From: an uncultured Clostridia bacterium | Lineage (GTDB): Bacteria; Bacillota; Clostridia; Christensenellales; CAG-138 | Length of the DNA stretch: 64,000 nt | Reading direction: 5' to 3' | Assembly (NCBI GenBank): GCA_947168855.1 | Contig: CAMVNO010000001.1 | Span: 1-64,000, forward strand | Shown here: piece by piece, positions 1 through 7,926 of the stretch | Layout: each line of letters begins with the position of its first letter | Position numbering within the stretch: the stretch's first letter is position 1 | Position numbers and translations under genes: made by a program | The notes under the pieces: model-generated | The model's input: only the letters and a program-made list of their open reading frames with translations | Told to the model about the DNA's origin: nothing | Databases searched by the model: none

Positions 1-55
1 AGCACCTACGACTCTGACTCGTATTGTCTAGGTTCGAATCCTAGTTCGGCAGCCA
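1..55 (+). tRNA. tRNA-Gln (CUG), 5' end cut off by the window
   Basis: Only the 3' two thirds are present: the 3' strand of the D-stem, an anticodon arm with 5-bp stem TACGA/TCGTA and loop CTCTGAC (anticodon CTG, reads CAG), a short variable region, a T-arm (CTAGG-TTCGAAT-CCTAG), acceptor 3' strand TTCGGCA, discriminator G and an encoded CCA at 53-55. G at the discriminator position agrees with bacterial tRNA-Gln. Confidence 0.9.
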
Positions 56-57
56 GC

Positions 58-93
58 AAAAACGCCTCATTTGGAAACAAATGAGGCGTTTTT
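58..93 (+). terminator. Rho-independent terminator of the tRNA-Gln unit
   Basis: Perfect inverted repeat AACGCCTCATTT / AAATGAGGCGTT around a 6-nt loop, followed by a T-run. It starts three bases after the tRNA CCA and closes that transcription unit. Confidence 0.92.
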
Positions 94-361
94 GAACGAT
101 GTGTTCCGCTTCCGCGGAACGAGATGTGTCTTCGGCGCGAATATTTACGAAGCCAACTATGCACAGGGGAAAAAGGATTTCATTTCAAAACCGGAGATCG
201 CATGGAAAGAAGCGAGCGAGACAGGTTATTGGCTGGAATCGCTTGCCGAAACCGCGGTCGGATACGCCGCGGACGCCGTATCGCACCTGACGACGGACGA
301 CGACGGCACGCACCGCATGGTCCGGCTCAACGATCTTTCGTACCTTGCGGAGGACGGCTGA
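94..361 (+). pseudogene. Remnant of a four-helix bundle (S23-like, TIGR02436-type) gene
   Basis: The frame open to 361 contains a stretch (about nt 143-240) resembling the conserved core of the four-helix bundle / S23 family: GANIYEANYAQGKKDFISK, then IAWKEASETGYWLE. This matches the family pattern of an EANYAQSKKDFISK-like helix turn followed by ALKEASETEYWL. The N-terminal helix of the family is missing because the frame runs back into the tRNA-Gln terminator. After residue WLESLAET the sequence diverges and does not give the usual C-terminal helix. There is no start codon with a Shine-Dalgarno sequence. I read this as a decayed fragment left beside the tRNA gene; the family assignment is from memory of its motif, not a search. 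Confidence 0.55.
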
Positions 362-388
362 AACGCCGCCTGATCCGGCAGAACACGA

Positions 389-409
389 AGCGCCCCTGCG
401 GCGCTTTTT
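389..409 (+). terminator. Small terminator hairpin after the gene remnant
   Basis: AGCGCC / GGCGCT around CCTGC, followed by TTTTT. It separates the remnant from the acyltransferase operon. Confidence 0.7.
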
Positions 410-440
410 CCTTTGCGGACGCGTCCGGAGCAAAAAAGAA

Positions 441-469
441 TTGCACTCCGGCGCGAACAATGCTATATT
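441..469 (+). promoter_or_regulatory. Sigma-A promoter of the plsC-gltS operon
   Basis: TTGCAC and TATATT separated by 17 bp, 29 nt ahead of the acyltransferase ATG. Confidence 0.7.
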
Positions 470-497
470 ATTGTTGACCGAAAAGGACGGTCACGAA

Positions 498-1703
498 ATG
501 AAGAAAGAGCAGAAATGGATCAAAAAACGCCATGCCTTCGCAACGGAGCTTGCGCGGTTCGTGCTGACGCCGGTCGCGCGGTGTAAATACGGCGCGGCGC
601 CGGAGCGGTTCAAAGAGCAGGGCGATCGCGCGTATCTGATCCTGTACAACCACCAGACGCCGTTCGACCAGTTCTTTGTCGGCATGTCTTTTCAGGGTCC
701 CGTCTACTACATGGCGACCGAGGACATCTTTTCCAAGGGCGTCGTCTCCGCGCTGCTGCGGTTTCTCGTGGCGCCGATCCCGATCGTAAAATCCACGTCG
801 GACCTCAAGGCGGTCAAGACCTGCATCCGCGTCGCAAGGGAGGGCGGAACGATCGCGATCGCGCCGGAGGGCAACCGCACGTATTCCGGCAAGACCGAAT
901 ACATGAACCCGGCGATCGCAGGGCTGGCGAAGAAGCTCGGGCTGCCGATCGCGCTGTACCGGATCGAAGGCGGCTACGGCGTGCAGCCGCGCTGGAGCGA
1001 CAAAACGCGAAAGGGCGCCATGCGCTGTTACGTATCGCGCGTGATCGAGCCGGACGAAGCCGCCGCCATGACCAACGACGCGCTGATGGCGGAGATCCGC
1101 AACGGGCTGTATGTCAACGAGGGCGAAACGGGCGGAATCTACCGCTCGAAGAGACGTGCGGAATACCTCGAACGCGCGGTCTACTGGTGTCCGTACTGCG
1201 GACTTTCGACCTTTGAAAGCAGCGGCAACGAGATCGCGTGCACGCGCTGCAAACGCCGGATCGTCTACGGCGAGGACAAGCGGCTGACCGGCGTCGGCTT
1301 CGATTTCCCGTTCGGGTCCGTCGCGGCATGGTACGACGCGCAGAGCGCGTATGTCGGCGGGCTGGACCTTTCCGGATACGCGGACAAACCGCTGTTTCGG
1401 GACGTCGCCGATCTGTACGACGTCGTACTGCAAAAGCGCAAGAAACGGATCGCAAAGGGTGCGGCGATGCGGCTTTACGGCGACCGGATCGAGATCGACG
1501 CGGACGAACCGCTCGTGCTGCCGTTTGCGCAGATGCACGCGGCGGCGGCGCTCGGACGGAACAGGCTGAACCTGTTCACACCGGAGCGCACCTATCAGAT
1601 CCGGGGCGGGAAGCGTTTCAACGCGCTGAAATACGTGAACATCTATTACCACAGCAAACACATGAACAGGGGAGACACGGATGGACAATTTCTGGGACTT
1701 TAA
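498..1703 (+). CDS. PlsC-like 1-acyl-glycerol-3-phosphate acyltransferase with C-terminal zinc ribbon
   Basis: 401 aa. ATG at 498 was chosen because AAAGGACGG lies just upstream; the open frame to the left has no such signal. The N-terminal half carries the acyltransferase HX4D motif (H52-QTPF-D57) and a substrate-binding APEGNRT block around residue 124, which define the PlsC/LPLAT fold that acylates lysophosphatidate at the membrane. Unusually the protein continues after the enzyme domain into a treble-type zinc ribbon (C231-x2-C234 ... C248-x2-C251) and about 150 further residues that I do not recognise. Typical PlsC proteins are near 200-250 aa. It overlaps the next gene by 23 nt, so the two are probably translationally coupled. 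Acyltransferase class is secure; the exact acceptor is not. Confidence 0.8.
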   Translation: MKKEQKWIKKRHAFATELARFVLTPVARCKYGAAPERFKEQGDRAYLILYNHQTPFDQFFVGMSFQGPVYYMATEDIFSKGVVSALLRFLVAPIPIVKSTSDLKAVKTCIRVAREGGTIAIAPEGNRTYSGKTEYMNPAIAGLAKKLGLPIALYRIEGGYGVQPRWSDKTRKGAMRCYVSRVIEPDEAAAMTNDALMAEIRNGLYVNEGETGGIYRSKRRAEYLERAVYWCPYCGLSTFESSGNEIACTRCKRRIVYGEDKRLTGVGFDFPFGSVAAWYDAQSAYVGGLDLSGYADKPLFRDVADLYDVVLQKRKKRIAKGAAMRLYGDRIEIDADEPLVLPFAQMHAAAALGRNRLNLFTPERTYQIRGGKRFNALKYVNIYYHSKHMNRGDTDGQFLGL

Positions 1704-3069
1704 CGTATGGAGCACGATCAGCATCATCGCCGTGCTGCTTTTGAGCCTGCTTGCCGCAAGCATGCTCCGCAAGGCGATCCCGTTTTTACGGAACTCGCTG
1801 ATCCCGACGTCGGTGCTCGGCGGCGGCATTCTGATCGCGGTTGCGGGCGTGTATAAGCTGATCGCGCACGAGGGCATGTTCGAGACGGCGTTCTTCGGCA
1901 ACAACGGCACCGCCATGCTCGAGCTGATCACGTATCATTGCCTCGCGCTCGGCTTCATCGCCTCCGCGTTTAAGCCGTCGAAAGGGAAGCTGACCAAAAA
2001 GCGCACGTCCGAAATCTTCAACACGGGCGTGACGACGGTTTCGACGTATCTTCTGCAGGGCATCTTCGGGCTCGGCATCTCGATCGTCGCGGCGCTGCTC
2101 GTGTCCGGCTTCTTCAACGCGGCGGGCATTCTGCTGCCGTTCGGCTACGGGCAGGGCACCGGTCAGGCGATGAACTACGGCAACATCTTTGAAGCGGATT
2201 ACGGCTTTACGGGCGGCAAGAGCTTCGGACTCACGATCGCGGCGCTAGGCTTCCTCTCGGCAAGCATCGGCGGCGTCATCCATCTGAACATTCTCAAAAA
2301 GCGCGGCAAACTGAAGATCGCTGAAGAAAGCGCCGCGCCGGCGCAGAGCGAACAGGCGACCGGGGATCGGAAGCTTCCGATGAAGGAAAGCATCGACCGG
2401 CTGACCGTACAGATCGCGCTGATCTTCACCGCGTACCTGCTGGCGTACCTGCTGATGTTCGTACTCGGACTGCTGCTGCCGGGCATGAAATCCGTCGTGT
2501 TCGGCTTCAACTTCCTGCTCGGCGTGCTCTCGGCAACACTCATCAAGCTGTTCATGAACTTCCTGCACAGAAAGAACGTGCTCAAAAAGGACTACACCGA
2601 CGCGTTCCTGATGACGCGCGCGTCGAATTTCTTCTTCGATCTGATGATCGTTGCGGGGATCGCCGCGATCCGGTTCTCGATGCTTGAGCGCTATTGGGGC
2701 ATCATCCTGATCATGGGCGCGGTCGGACTCGTCATCACCTACATCTATAACCGTTTTGTGGCGAAAAAACTGTTCCCGGACTATCCCGAAGAGCAGTTCC
2801 TTGCCATGTACGGCATGCTGACCGGAACCGCTTCGACCGGCGTCATCCTGCTCAGAGAGATCGACGGCAATTTCAGCACGCCCGCCGCGGACAATCTCGT
2901 CTACCAGAATTTCCCGGCGATCGTGTTCGGCTTCCCGATGATGCTTCTCGCCACGCTCGCGCCGAAAAAACCGATCCTTACGCTTTTGATCCTCATCGGC
3001 TTCTTCGCGGTGATGAACGTCATCCTGTTCCGAAGCCGCATTTTCAAGAGAAAATCCAAACAAAACTGA
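1681..3069 (+). CDS. Sodium/glutamate symporter, GltS/ESS family
   Basis: 462 aa, integral membrane. Two halves of about five hydrophobic segments each surround a charged cytoplasmic loop (about residues 210-245, KKRGKLK...). The first half holds a glycine-rich GQGTGQAMNYG block and the second a GMLTGTASTGVILLR block, the positions of the two re-entrant hairpin motifs in the ESS Na+:glutamate carriers. ATG at 1681 follows GGGGAGAC and lies inside the 3' end of the acyltransferase gene. The family normally imports glutamate with sodium; the substrate here is inferred. It is somewhat longer than E. coli GltS (about 400 aa). Confidence 0.75.
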   Translation: MDNFWDFNVWSTISIIAVLLLSLLAASMLRKAIPFLRNSLIPTSVLGGGILIAVAGVYKLIAHEGMFETAFFGNNGTAMLELITYHCLALGFIASAFKPSKGKLTKKRTSEIFNTGVTTVSTYLLQGIFGLGISIVAALLVSGFFNAAGILLPFGYGQGTGQAMNYGNIFEADYGFTGGKSFGLTIAALGFLSASIGGVIHLNILKKRGKLKIAEESAAPAQSEQATGDRKLPMKESIDRLTVQIALIFTAYLLAYLLMFVLGLLLPGMKSVVFGFNFLLGVLSATLIKLFMNFLHRKNVLKKDYTDAFLMTRASNFFFDLMIVAGIAAIRFSMLERYWGIILIMGAVGLVITYIYNRFVAKKLFPDYPEEQFLAMYGMLTGTASTGVILLREIDGNFSTPAADNLVYQNFPAIVFGFPMMLLATLAPKKPILTLLILIGFFAVMNVILFRSRIFKRKSKQN

Positions 3070-3093
3070 CGCTGTAAAGAAAGGGGCATTCCT

Positions 3094-3876
3094 ATGACCA
3101 ACGAATCGTTCTGGATCATGCGGACGTTCAATCCGCTGTTCTTCACCTGCTTTGCGTTCTTCATCGCACTGCTTGTGATCACAAGCCTGATCCTCAGAAA
3201 CCGCAGCGAAAAGGCGAAAAAGATCGTTCTGATCACCGCGTGCGTGCTGACGTTTATCGGATTCTTCGTCTATAAATATTTCCTGTCGCTCGACACGGAA
3301 TACGACAAGCTCGTCATCGAAACGCGCGGGGGATTTTCCTGGTGGGCGGAGCTGCCGCTGCAGCTTTGCAACATTAATATGATCCTGATCCCGATCGCCG
3401 TCGCAACGAAATTCCGTCCGCTGATGAGCTTCAGCTTCTTCCTTGCGCCGCTCGGCGCGCTGATGGCGCTGATGTTCCCGGCGGTCGGCTTCACCGACTG
3501 TTCGATCTGGCTGCCGCGCATGCTCGGCTTCTACGGTACGCATTTCATGATCATTATCGAAGCGCTCGCGCTCGTCACGTTCGGCTTCTATCGCCCGAAA
3601 TTCTCCGATCTCTGGAAGACGGCGCTGACGCTCATCGTGCTGCTTCTGATCATCACCGGCATCAACCTGCTGCTCATCAAGACCGGGCTCTATACCCGCG
3701 CGAACTACTTCTTCACCATGGAGCACGAGAACATCTCGATCCTCAAGCTGTTCTGGAGCTGGATCCCGTACCCGGTCATCTATCTGCTGCCCGGCGCGGT
3801 CATCCTCGGCGTGTACGCGAGCCTTGTCACGGCGCCGTTTGCGATCGCCGACGCGATCAAGAAGAAAAAGGCGTAA
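3094..3876 (+). CDS. YwaF/TMEM164-like integral membrane protein
   Basis: 260 aa with about seven hydrophobic segments. The block ELPLQLCNINMILIPIA followed later by GFYGTHFMIIIEAL matches the pattern of the YwaF (TIGR02206/TMEM164) family, in which conserved polar residues sit inside membrane helices. Eukaryotic TMEM164 has been described as an acyltransferase; no function is established for the bacterial members. It follows the symporter by 24 nt with an AAAGGGG ribosome site, so it is probably the last gene of the plsC-gltS operon. Confidence 0.65.
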   Translation: MTNESFWIMRTFNPLFFTCFAFFIALLVITSLILRNRSEKAKKIVLITACVLTFIGFFVYKYFLSLDTEYDKLVIETRGGFSWWAELPLQLCNINMILIPIAVATKFRPLMSFSFFLAPLGALMALMFPAVGFTDCSIWLPRMLGFYGTHFMIIIEALALVTFGFYRPKFSDLWKTALTLIVLLLIITGINLLLIKTGLYTRANYFFTMEHENISILKLFWSWIPYPVIYLLPGAVILGVYASLVTAPFAIADAIKKKKA

Positions 3877-3890
3877 GCAATTTCTCGTCA

Positions 3891-3918
3891 GGGACCTTCC
3901 GCAAGGAGGTTCCTTTTT
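3891..3918 (+). terminator. Terminator of the plsC-gltS-ywaF operon
   Basis: GGGACCTT-CCGC-AAGGAGGTTCC hairpin followed by TTTTT. Confidence 0.75.
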
Positions 3919-3945
3919 GTGTTGCACAGAGCTTTCCGCGGATGG

Positions 3946-3967
3946 ATGAATTGCGCCTGCGGCGCAT
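3946..3967 (+). repeat. Single ATGAATTG hairpin repeat unit
   Basis: ATGAATTG followed by the perfect mini-hairpin GCGCC-TGC-GGCGC. It is the same unit that is tandemly arrayed at 15979-16186 and, in both orientations, at 18090-18282. Confidence 0.7.
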
Positions 3968-4037
3968 GGGGATGCGGTGTTCTGATAAAAGAATAACGAG
4001 AATGTATATTTTCCCTCTTTTCGGATCGGAAGAAGCG

Positions 4038-4059
4038 TGTTATACTTGATACAAGTATA
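4038..4059 (+). promoter_or_regulatory. Extended -10 promoter overlapped by a palindromic operator, xdh operon
   Basis: TGTTATACT (4038-4046) is an extended -10 box; no good -35 is visible. The perfect inverted repeat TATACTTG-ATA-CAAGTATA (4041-4059) covers the -10 and the expected start point, as expected for a repressor site. Operator size and A/T-rich half-sites fit a GntR- or TetR-type dimer, but no regulator gene is adjacent. Confidence 0.6.
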
Positions 4060-4084
4060 AGTATACATTCAGGAAGGAATCGGT

Positions 4085-6394
4085 ATGAGCATCGTCGGCA
4101 AAAGCGAGATCCGCGTGGACGCCTTCGACAAGGCGACCGGACGGACGAAATACTATGAAGACCGCATGCCCGCGGGCGCGCTGTATGTGCGCATCAAGCA
4201 CAGCGAGATCGCGCACGGGTTCGTAAAATCGGTCGATACGTCGGAAGCCGAGAAGATCCCGGGCGTTGTTAAGGTACTGACCTGCTTTGACGCGCCGGAG
4301 ATCGATTTCCCGACCGCGGGGCATCCGTGGTCGATGGATCCGGAGCATCAGGACGTTGCGGACCGCAGGCTTCTGAACACGCACGTGCGCTATTACGGCG
4401 ACGACGTGGCGGTCGTGATCGCGGAGGACGAGGTTTCCGCCATGCAGGGCGTACGCGCTTTGAAGGTCGAATACGAAGCCTTGCCGTTCGTGCTCGACGT
4501 GCAGAAGGCGATGGAGGACGGCGCGCCGCAGCTGCATGAGGGCTATCCGCACAACATCTTAAAGCACACATCGATCCGAAAGGGCGATTACGCCGCGGCG
4601 ATCGAAGAGCCCGGGCTTATCAGGGTCGAAGGCTGGTACGACACGCCGACGGTGCAGCACTGCCATATCGAAAACCACGGCTGCTTTGCGTATGAGGAAA
4701 ACGGGCGGATCACGGTCGTTTCCTCCACGCAGATTCCGCACATTGTCCGCCGCGTGGTGGGACAGGCGATCGGACGTCCCTGGGCGGATATCCGGATCAT
4801 CAAGCCGTACATCGGCGGCGGCTTCGGCAACAAGCAGGACGCGCTGTATGAGCCTTTGTGCGCGTGGTGCTCCGTGATGGTCGGCGGGCGGCCCGTCCGC
4901 GTCGACTGCTCGCGCGAGGAGACGTTTGTTTCTAACCGCGTGCGCCACGCGATCCGCTTCCATATCACAAGCTGGATCCGTCCGGACGGCAGCATGGCGG
5001 CAAGAAAGGTTGATCTTTATTCCAATCAGGGCGCGTACGCAAGCCACGGTCACAGCATCGTCGCAAAGGCGATGGGGTCGTTCCCGCAGCTCTATCCGTG
5101 CGACAACATGGAATGCGACGCGTACACGGTCTATACGAACATCCCCGCGGCGGGCGCGATGCGCGGCTACGGCATGCCGCAGGCGTCGTTCGCGAACGAT
5201 TCGAACATCGAGGAATGCGCCCACGCGGTGCATATGGATCCGGTGGAATACCGGAACAAATACATCATGCCGCAGGGGTACTTCGACGGGTTCAGCAAGA
5301 ACTGCAACTATTACGATTCGCACCGCGAATGCCTTGAGAAGGGCAAGGAGCTGATCGGCTACGACGAGAAGATCAGGGAATTTGCGAAGGACACCGGACC
5401 GATCCGCCGCGGCATCGGATGCGCGTCGTTCTGGTACAACACCGCGGTATGGCCGATCGCGCTCGAAACCTCCTCGAACCGGATGCTTCTGAACCTCGAC
5501 GGCACGGTCACGATGCAGGCGGGCGAAACCGAGATCGGGCAGGGCGCGGACACGGCGTTTGCGCAGATGGCGGCGGACGCGATCGGCTTGAAGAGCTATA
5601 AGGACGTGCACGTCATCTCCTGTCAGGACACCGACACGACGCCGACCGGTCTCGGCGCGTACGCATCGCGGCAGACGTACGTGGCCGGATTCTCGATCCG
5701 GCAGACCGCGGAGCTTCTGAAACAGAAGATCTTCGCCTACGCGAACAAGCTGACGCGGCAGTCCGAACACAATATGGAGATCAAAGACGGCAATGTGGTC
5801 CGCAAAAGCGACGGCAAGGTGCTGATTTCGCTTTCCGAGCTTGCCATGACCGCACAGTACAATCCGAAGGACAGCGAGCACATCACGGCGGAGTCGACGT
5901 TTACGATCCAAAACAACGCGTATTCGTTCGGCTGCACGTTCGCGGAGGTCGAGGTGGACATTCCGATGTGCAAAGTCACGGTCAAGAACATCGTGAACGT
6001 GCACGACTGCGGCAACCTCATCAACCCGGCGCTGGCGGCGGCGCAGGTGCACGGCGGCATGTCGATGGCGATCGGCTACGGCATGAGCGAACAGCTTTTG
6101 TTCGATCAAAAGACCGGCAGACCATTGAACAACAATCTTTTGGACTACAAGCTTTCGACGGTGATGGACCATCCGGATCTTCAGACGGCGTTTATCGAGA
6201 ACCCCGAGCCCACGAGCGAGTTCGGCACGAAGGCGTTGGGCGAGCCGCCCGCGTGCTCCGGCGCGCCGGCGATCCGCAACGCGATCTACAACGCGACCGG
6301 CGTAGCGCTTAGGAAGCTTCCGATGAACCCGCACAATCTGTTTGCGGCGTTTACCGATGCGGGGCTGATCCGTGACGAATGGCAGGAGGGCTGA
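4085..6394 (+). CDS. xdhA: Xanthine dehydrogenase-type hydroxylase, molybdopterin-binding subunit
   Basis: 769 aa, the usual length of the stand-alone molybdenum subunit of the xanthine oxidase family. Visible family blocks are the N-terminal a/b-hammerhead (VGKSEIRVDAFDKATGRTKY), the IGGGFGNKQD molybdopterin contact, GETEIGQGAD in the C-terminal half, and GTKALGEPPACSGAPA whose Glu is the catalytic base. It oxidises a purine or other N-heterocycle at the Mo centre and passes electrons to the FeS and FAD subunits encoded directly downstream. Starts at ATG 4085 after AGGAAGG. Substrate (xanthine or another heterocycle) is not decided by sequence; no purine transporter or XdhC-type maturation gene is in the window. 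Confidence 0.85.
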   Translation: MSIVGKSEIRVDAFDKATGRTKYYEDRMPAGALYVRIKHSEIAHGFVKSVDTSEAEKIPGVVKVLTCFDAPEIDFPTAGHPWSMDPEHQDVADRRLLNTHVRYYGDDVAVVIAEDEVSAMQGVRALKVEYEALPFVLDVQKAMEDGAPQLHEGYPHNILKHTSIRKGDYAAAIEEPGLIRVEGWYDTPTVQHCHIENHGCFAYEENGRITVVSSTQIPHIVRRVVGQAIGRPWADIRIIKPYIGGGFGNKQDALYEPLCAWCSVMVGGRPVRVDCSREETFVSNRVRHAIRFHITSWIRPDGSMAARKVDLYSNQGAYASHGHSIVAKAMGSFPQLYPCDNMECDAYTVYTNIPAAGAMRGYGMPQASFANDSNIEECAHAVHMDPVEYRNKYIMPQGYFDGFSKNCNYYDSHRECLEKGKELIGYDEKIREFAKDTGPIRRGIGCASFWYNTAVWPIALETSSNRMLLNLDGTVTMQAGETEIGQGADTAFAQMAADAIGLKSYKDVHVISCQDTDTTPTGLGAYASRQTYVAGFSIRQTAELLKQKIFAYANKLTRQSEHNMEIKDGNVVRKSDGKVLISLSELAMTAQYNPKDSEHITAESTFTIQNNAYSFGCTFAEVEVDIPMCKVTVKNIVNVHDCGNLINPALAAAQVHGGMSMAIGYGMSEQLLFDQKTGRPLNNNLLDYKLSTVMDHPDLQTAFIENPEPTSEFGTKALGEPPACSGAPAIRNAIYNATGVALRKLPMNPHNLFAAFTDAGLIRDEWQEG

Positions 6395-6397
6395 GCT

Positions 6398-7285
6398 ATG
6401 TACGATATGAAGGCATTGTATGAAGCGACGAGCGTCGAAAACGCGGTCGAGCTTCGTCTGGAGCATCCCGAAGCGCAGATCATTGCGGGCGGCAGCGACG
6501 TGCTGGTGCAGATGCGCGAGGGCAAGCGCGCGGGCAAGGAGCTGATTTCGATCTACGGGCTCGACGAGCTGCGCGGGATCACGATCGACGAAGATGAAAA
6601 CATATGCATCGGCTCGCTGACCAGCTTTTCGCACATCACGCGCGATCCGATCATTCAGAAATACATCAACGTGCTCGGCGAGGCGGTGGATATGGTCGGC
6701 GGTCCGCAGATCCGGAACATCGGCACGATCGGCGGGAACACCTGCAACGGCGTGACGAGCGCGGACTCCGCTTCGACGCTGCACGCATGGGAGGCGATCG
6801 TGGAGCTTTTCGGCAAAAACGGCGTGCGCATGCTTTCGATCAAGGATTTCTACATCCGCGCGGGGCAGGTCGATATCCGCACGGAGGACGGCGAGATCCA
6901 GACCGCGATCCTGATCCCGAAGGCAAGCTATGAAAACACCTTCGGGCACTACATCAAGTATGCGATGCGCAACGCCATGGACATCGCGACGCTCGGCTGC
7001 TCGGTAAACGTGCGGCTTTCCGAAGATAAGAAGACGATCGAACGCGCCCGCATCGCCTACGGCGTGGCGGGTCCCGTGCCGATGCGCGCGCCGCACGCGG
7101 AAGCGCTTGCGAACGGACAGCCGATCTCAAAGGACCTGATCGAAGCATTCGGTCTTGCGGTACTGGAGGACATCAATCCGCGCGATTCGTGGCGCGCATC
7201 CAAGGCATTCCGGCAGCACATTGCGGTCGAGACGGCAAAGCGCTGTCTCTTCGAATCCGTCCGAAAAGCGGGAGGTGCGCTCTGA
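6398..7285 (+). CDS. xdhB: Xanthine dehydrogenase-type hydroxylase, FAD-binding subunit
   Basis: 295 aa. Contains the two FAD contacts of the family, IIAGGSDVLVQ near the N-terminus and IRNIGTIGGNTCNG in the middle, followed by the CO_deh_flav C-terminal region. It accepts electrons from the 2Fe-2S clusters and reduces NAD+ or another acceptor. It starts 4 nt after xdhA and its stop TGA overlaps the ATG of the FeS subunit, so the three are one operon. Confidence 0.87.
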   Translation: MYDMKALYEATSVENAVELRLEHPEAQIIAGGSDVLVQMREGKRAGKELISIYGLDELRGITIDEDENICIGSLTSFSHITRDPIIQKYINVLGEAVDMVGGPQIRNIGTIGGNTCNGVTSADSASTLHAWEAIVELFGKNGVRMLSIKDFYIRAGQVDIRTEDGEIQTAILIPKASYENTFGHYIKYAMRNAMDIATLGCSVNVRLSEDKKTIERARIAYGVAGPVPMRAPHAEALANGQPISKDLIEAFGLAVLEDINPRDSWRASKAFRQHIAVETAKRCLFESVRKAGGAL

Positions 7286-7776
7286 TGGCACAGTATAAAC
7301 TGGTTCGTTTTACGCTGAACGGCAAAGAGGTCGAAAAGATGGTCGACGTACGCGCGTCGCTCACCGACATGCTGCGGAACGATTACCATCTGACCTCGGT
7401 GAAGAAGGGCTGCGAGGTCGGCGAGTGCGGCGCGTGCAACGTGCTGATCGACGGCGAAGCGTTCAATTCCTGTATCTATCTTGCGGTGTGGGCAAACGGA
7501 AAACACATCCGCACGCTCGAATCGCTGACCGGTCCGGGCGGCGAGATCAGCGACATCCAGCAGGCGTTCATGGAGGAGAGCGCGATCCAGTGCGGCTTCT
7601 GCACGCCGGGATTCATCATGACCGCCGTGGAGATCCTCGAGACCGGAAAGCTCTACACGCGCGACGAGCTTCGGAAGCTGCTTTCCGGACATCTTTGCCG
7701 CTGCACGGGCTATGAGAACATTCTGAACGCGGTCGAAAAGACCATGAAGCGGCGCCTGGGCGTCAGTCCGGACTGA
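7285..7776 (+). CDS. xdhC: Xanthine dehydrogenase-type hydroxylase, 2Fe-2S subunit
   Basis: 163 aa, starting at ATG 7285, which overlaps the previous stop (TGATG) and is preceded by GGGAGG. The N-terminal plant-type ferredoxin domain shows GCEVGECGACNVL plus a further Cys (SC) and the C-terminal helical 2Fe-2S domain shows CGFCTPG and HLCRCTGY. These eight cysteines hold the two clusters linking Mo to FAD. The symbol follows the E. coli subunit naming, not the B. subtilis one. Confidence 0.87.
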   Translation: MAQYKLVRFTLNGKEVEKMVDVRASLTDMLRNDYHLTSVKKGCEVGECGACNVLIDGEAFNSCIYLAVWANGKHIRTLESLTGPGGEISDIQQAFMEESAIQCGFCTPGFIMTAVEILETGKLYTRDELRKLLSGHLCRCTGYENILNAVEKTMKRRLGVSPD

Positions 7777-7790
7777 TCGCGGAATCCCAT

Positions 7791-7817
7791 AAACCGCTCC
7801 TTTGGGGGCGGTTTTTT
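7791..7817 (+). terminator. Terminator of the xdh operon
   Basis: AACCGCTCC paired with GGGGCGGTT (one G-T wobble) around TTTG, then a T6 run. Confidence 0.85.
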
Positions 7818-7872
7818 CCCGAAAAGACAAAACTGTTCCGAGAAATTTTGCAATTATGACGCAATTTCGGGG

Positions 7873-7901
7873 TTTACCGAACAGGGAATTTGTGGTAGAC
7901 T
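7873..7901 (+). promoter_or_regulatory. Sigma-A-like promoter of the L,D-transpeptidase gene
   Basis: TTTACC and TAGACT with 17-bp spacing, 26 nt before the ATG. Confidence 0.55.
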
Positions 7902-7926
7902 ATACCGAACTTTGAAGAGGTATGGC

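Noticed and set aside
11..27. A different identity for the first tRNA
   Set aside because: The anticodon loop CTCTGAC and G discriminator are unambiguous for Gln(CUG) even though the 5' third is missing.
2245..4068. Minus-strand reading frame of about 600 codons opposite gltS and ywaF
   Set aside because: Rich in D/E/R/H repeats typical of the complement of membrane-protein codons; not a protein.
4559..7096. Minus-strand reading frame of about 840 codons opposite xdhA/xdhB
   Set aside because: Antisense to two subunits with clear active-site motifs; no ribosome site or motif.
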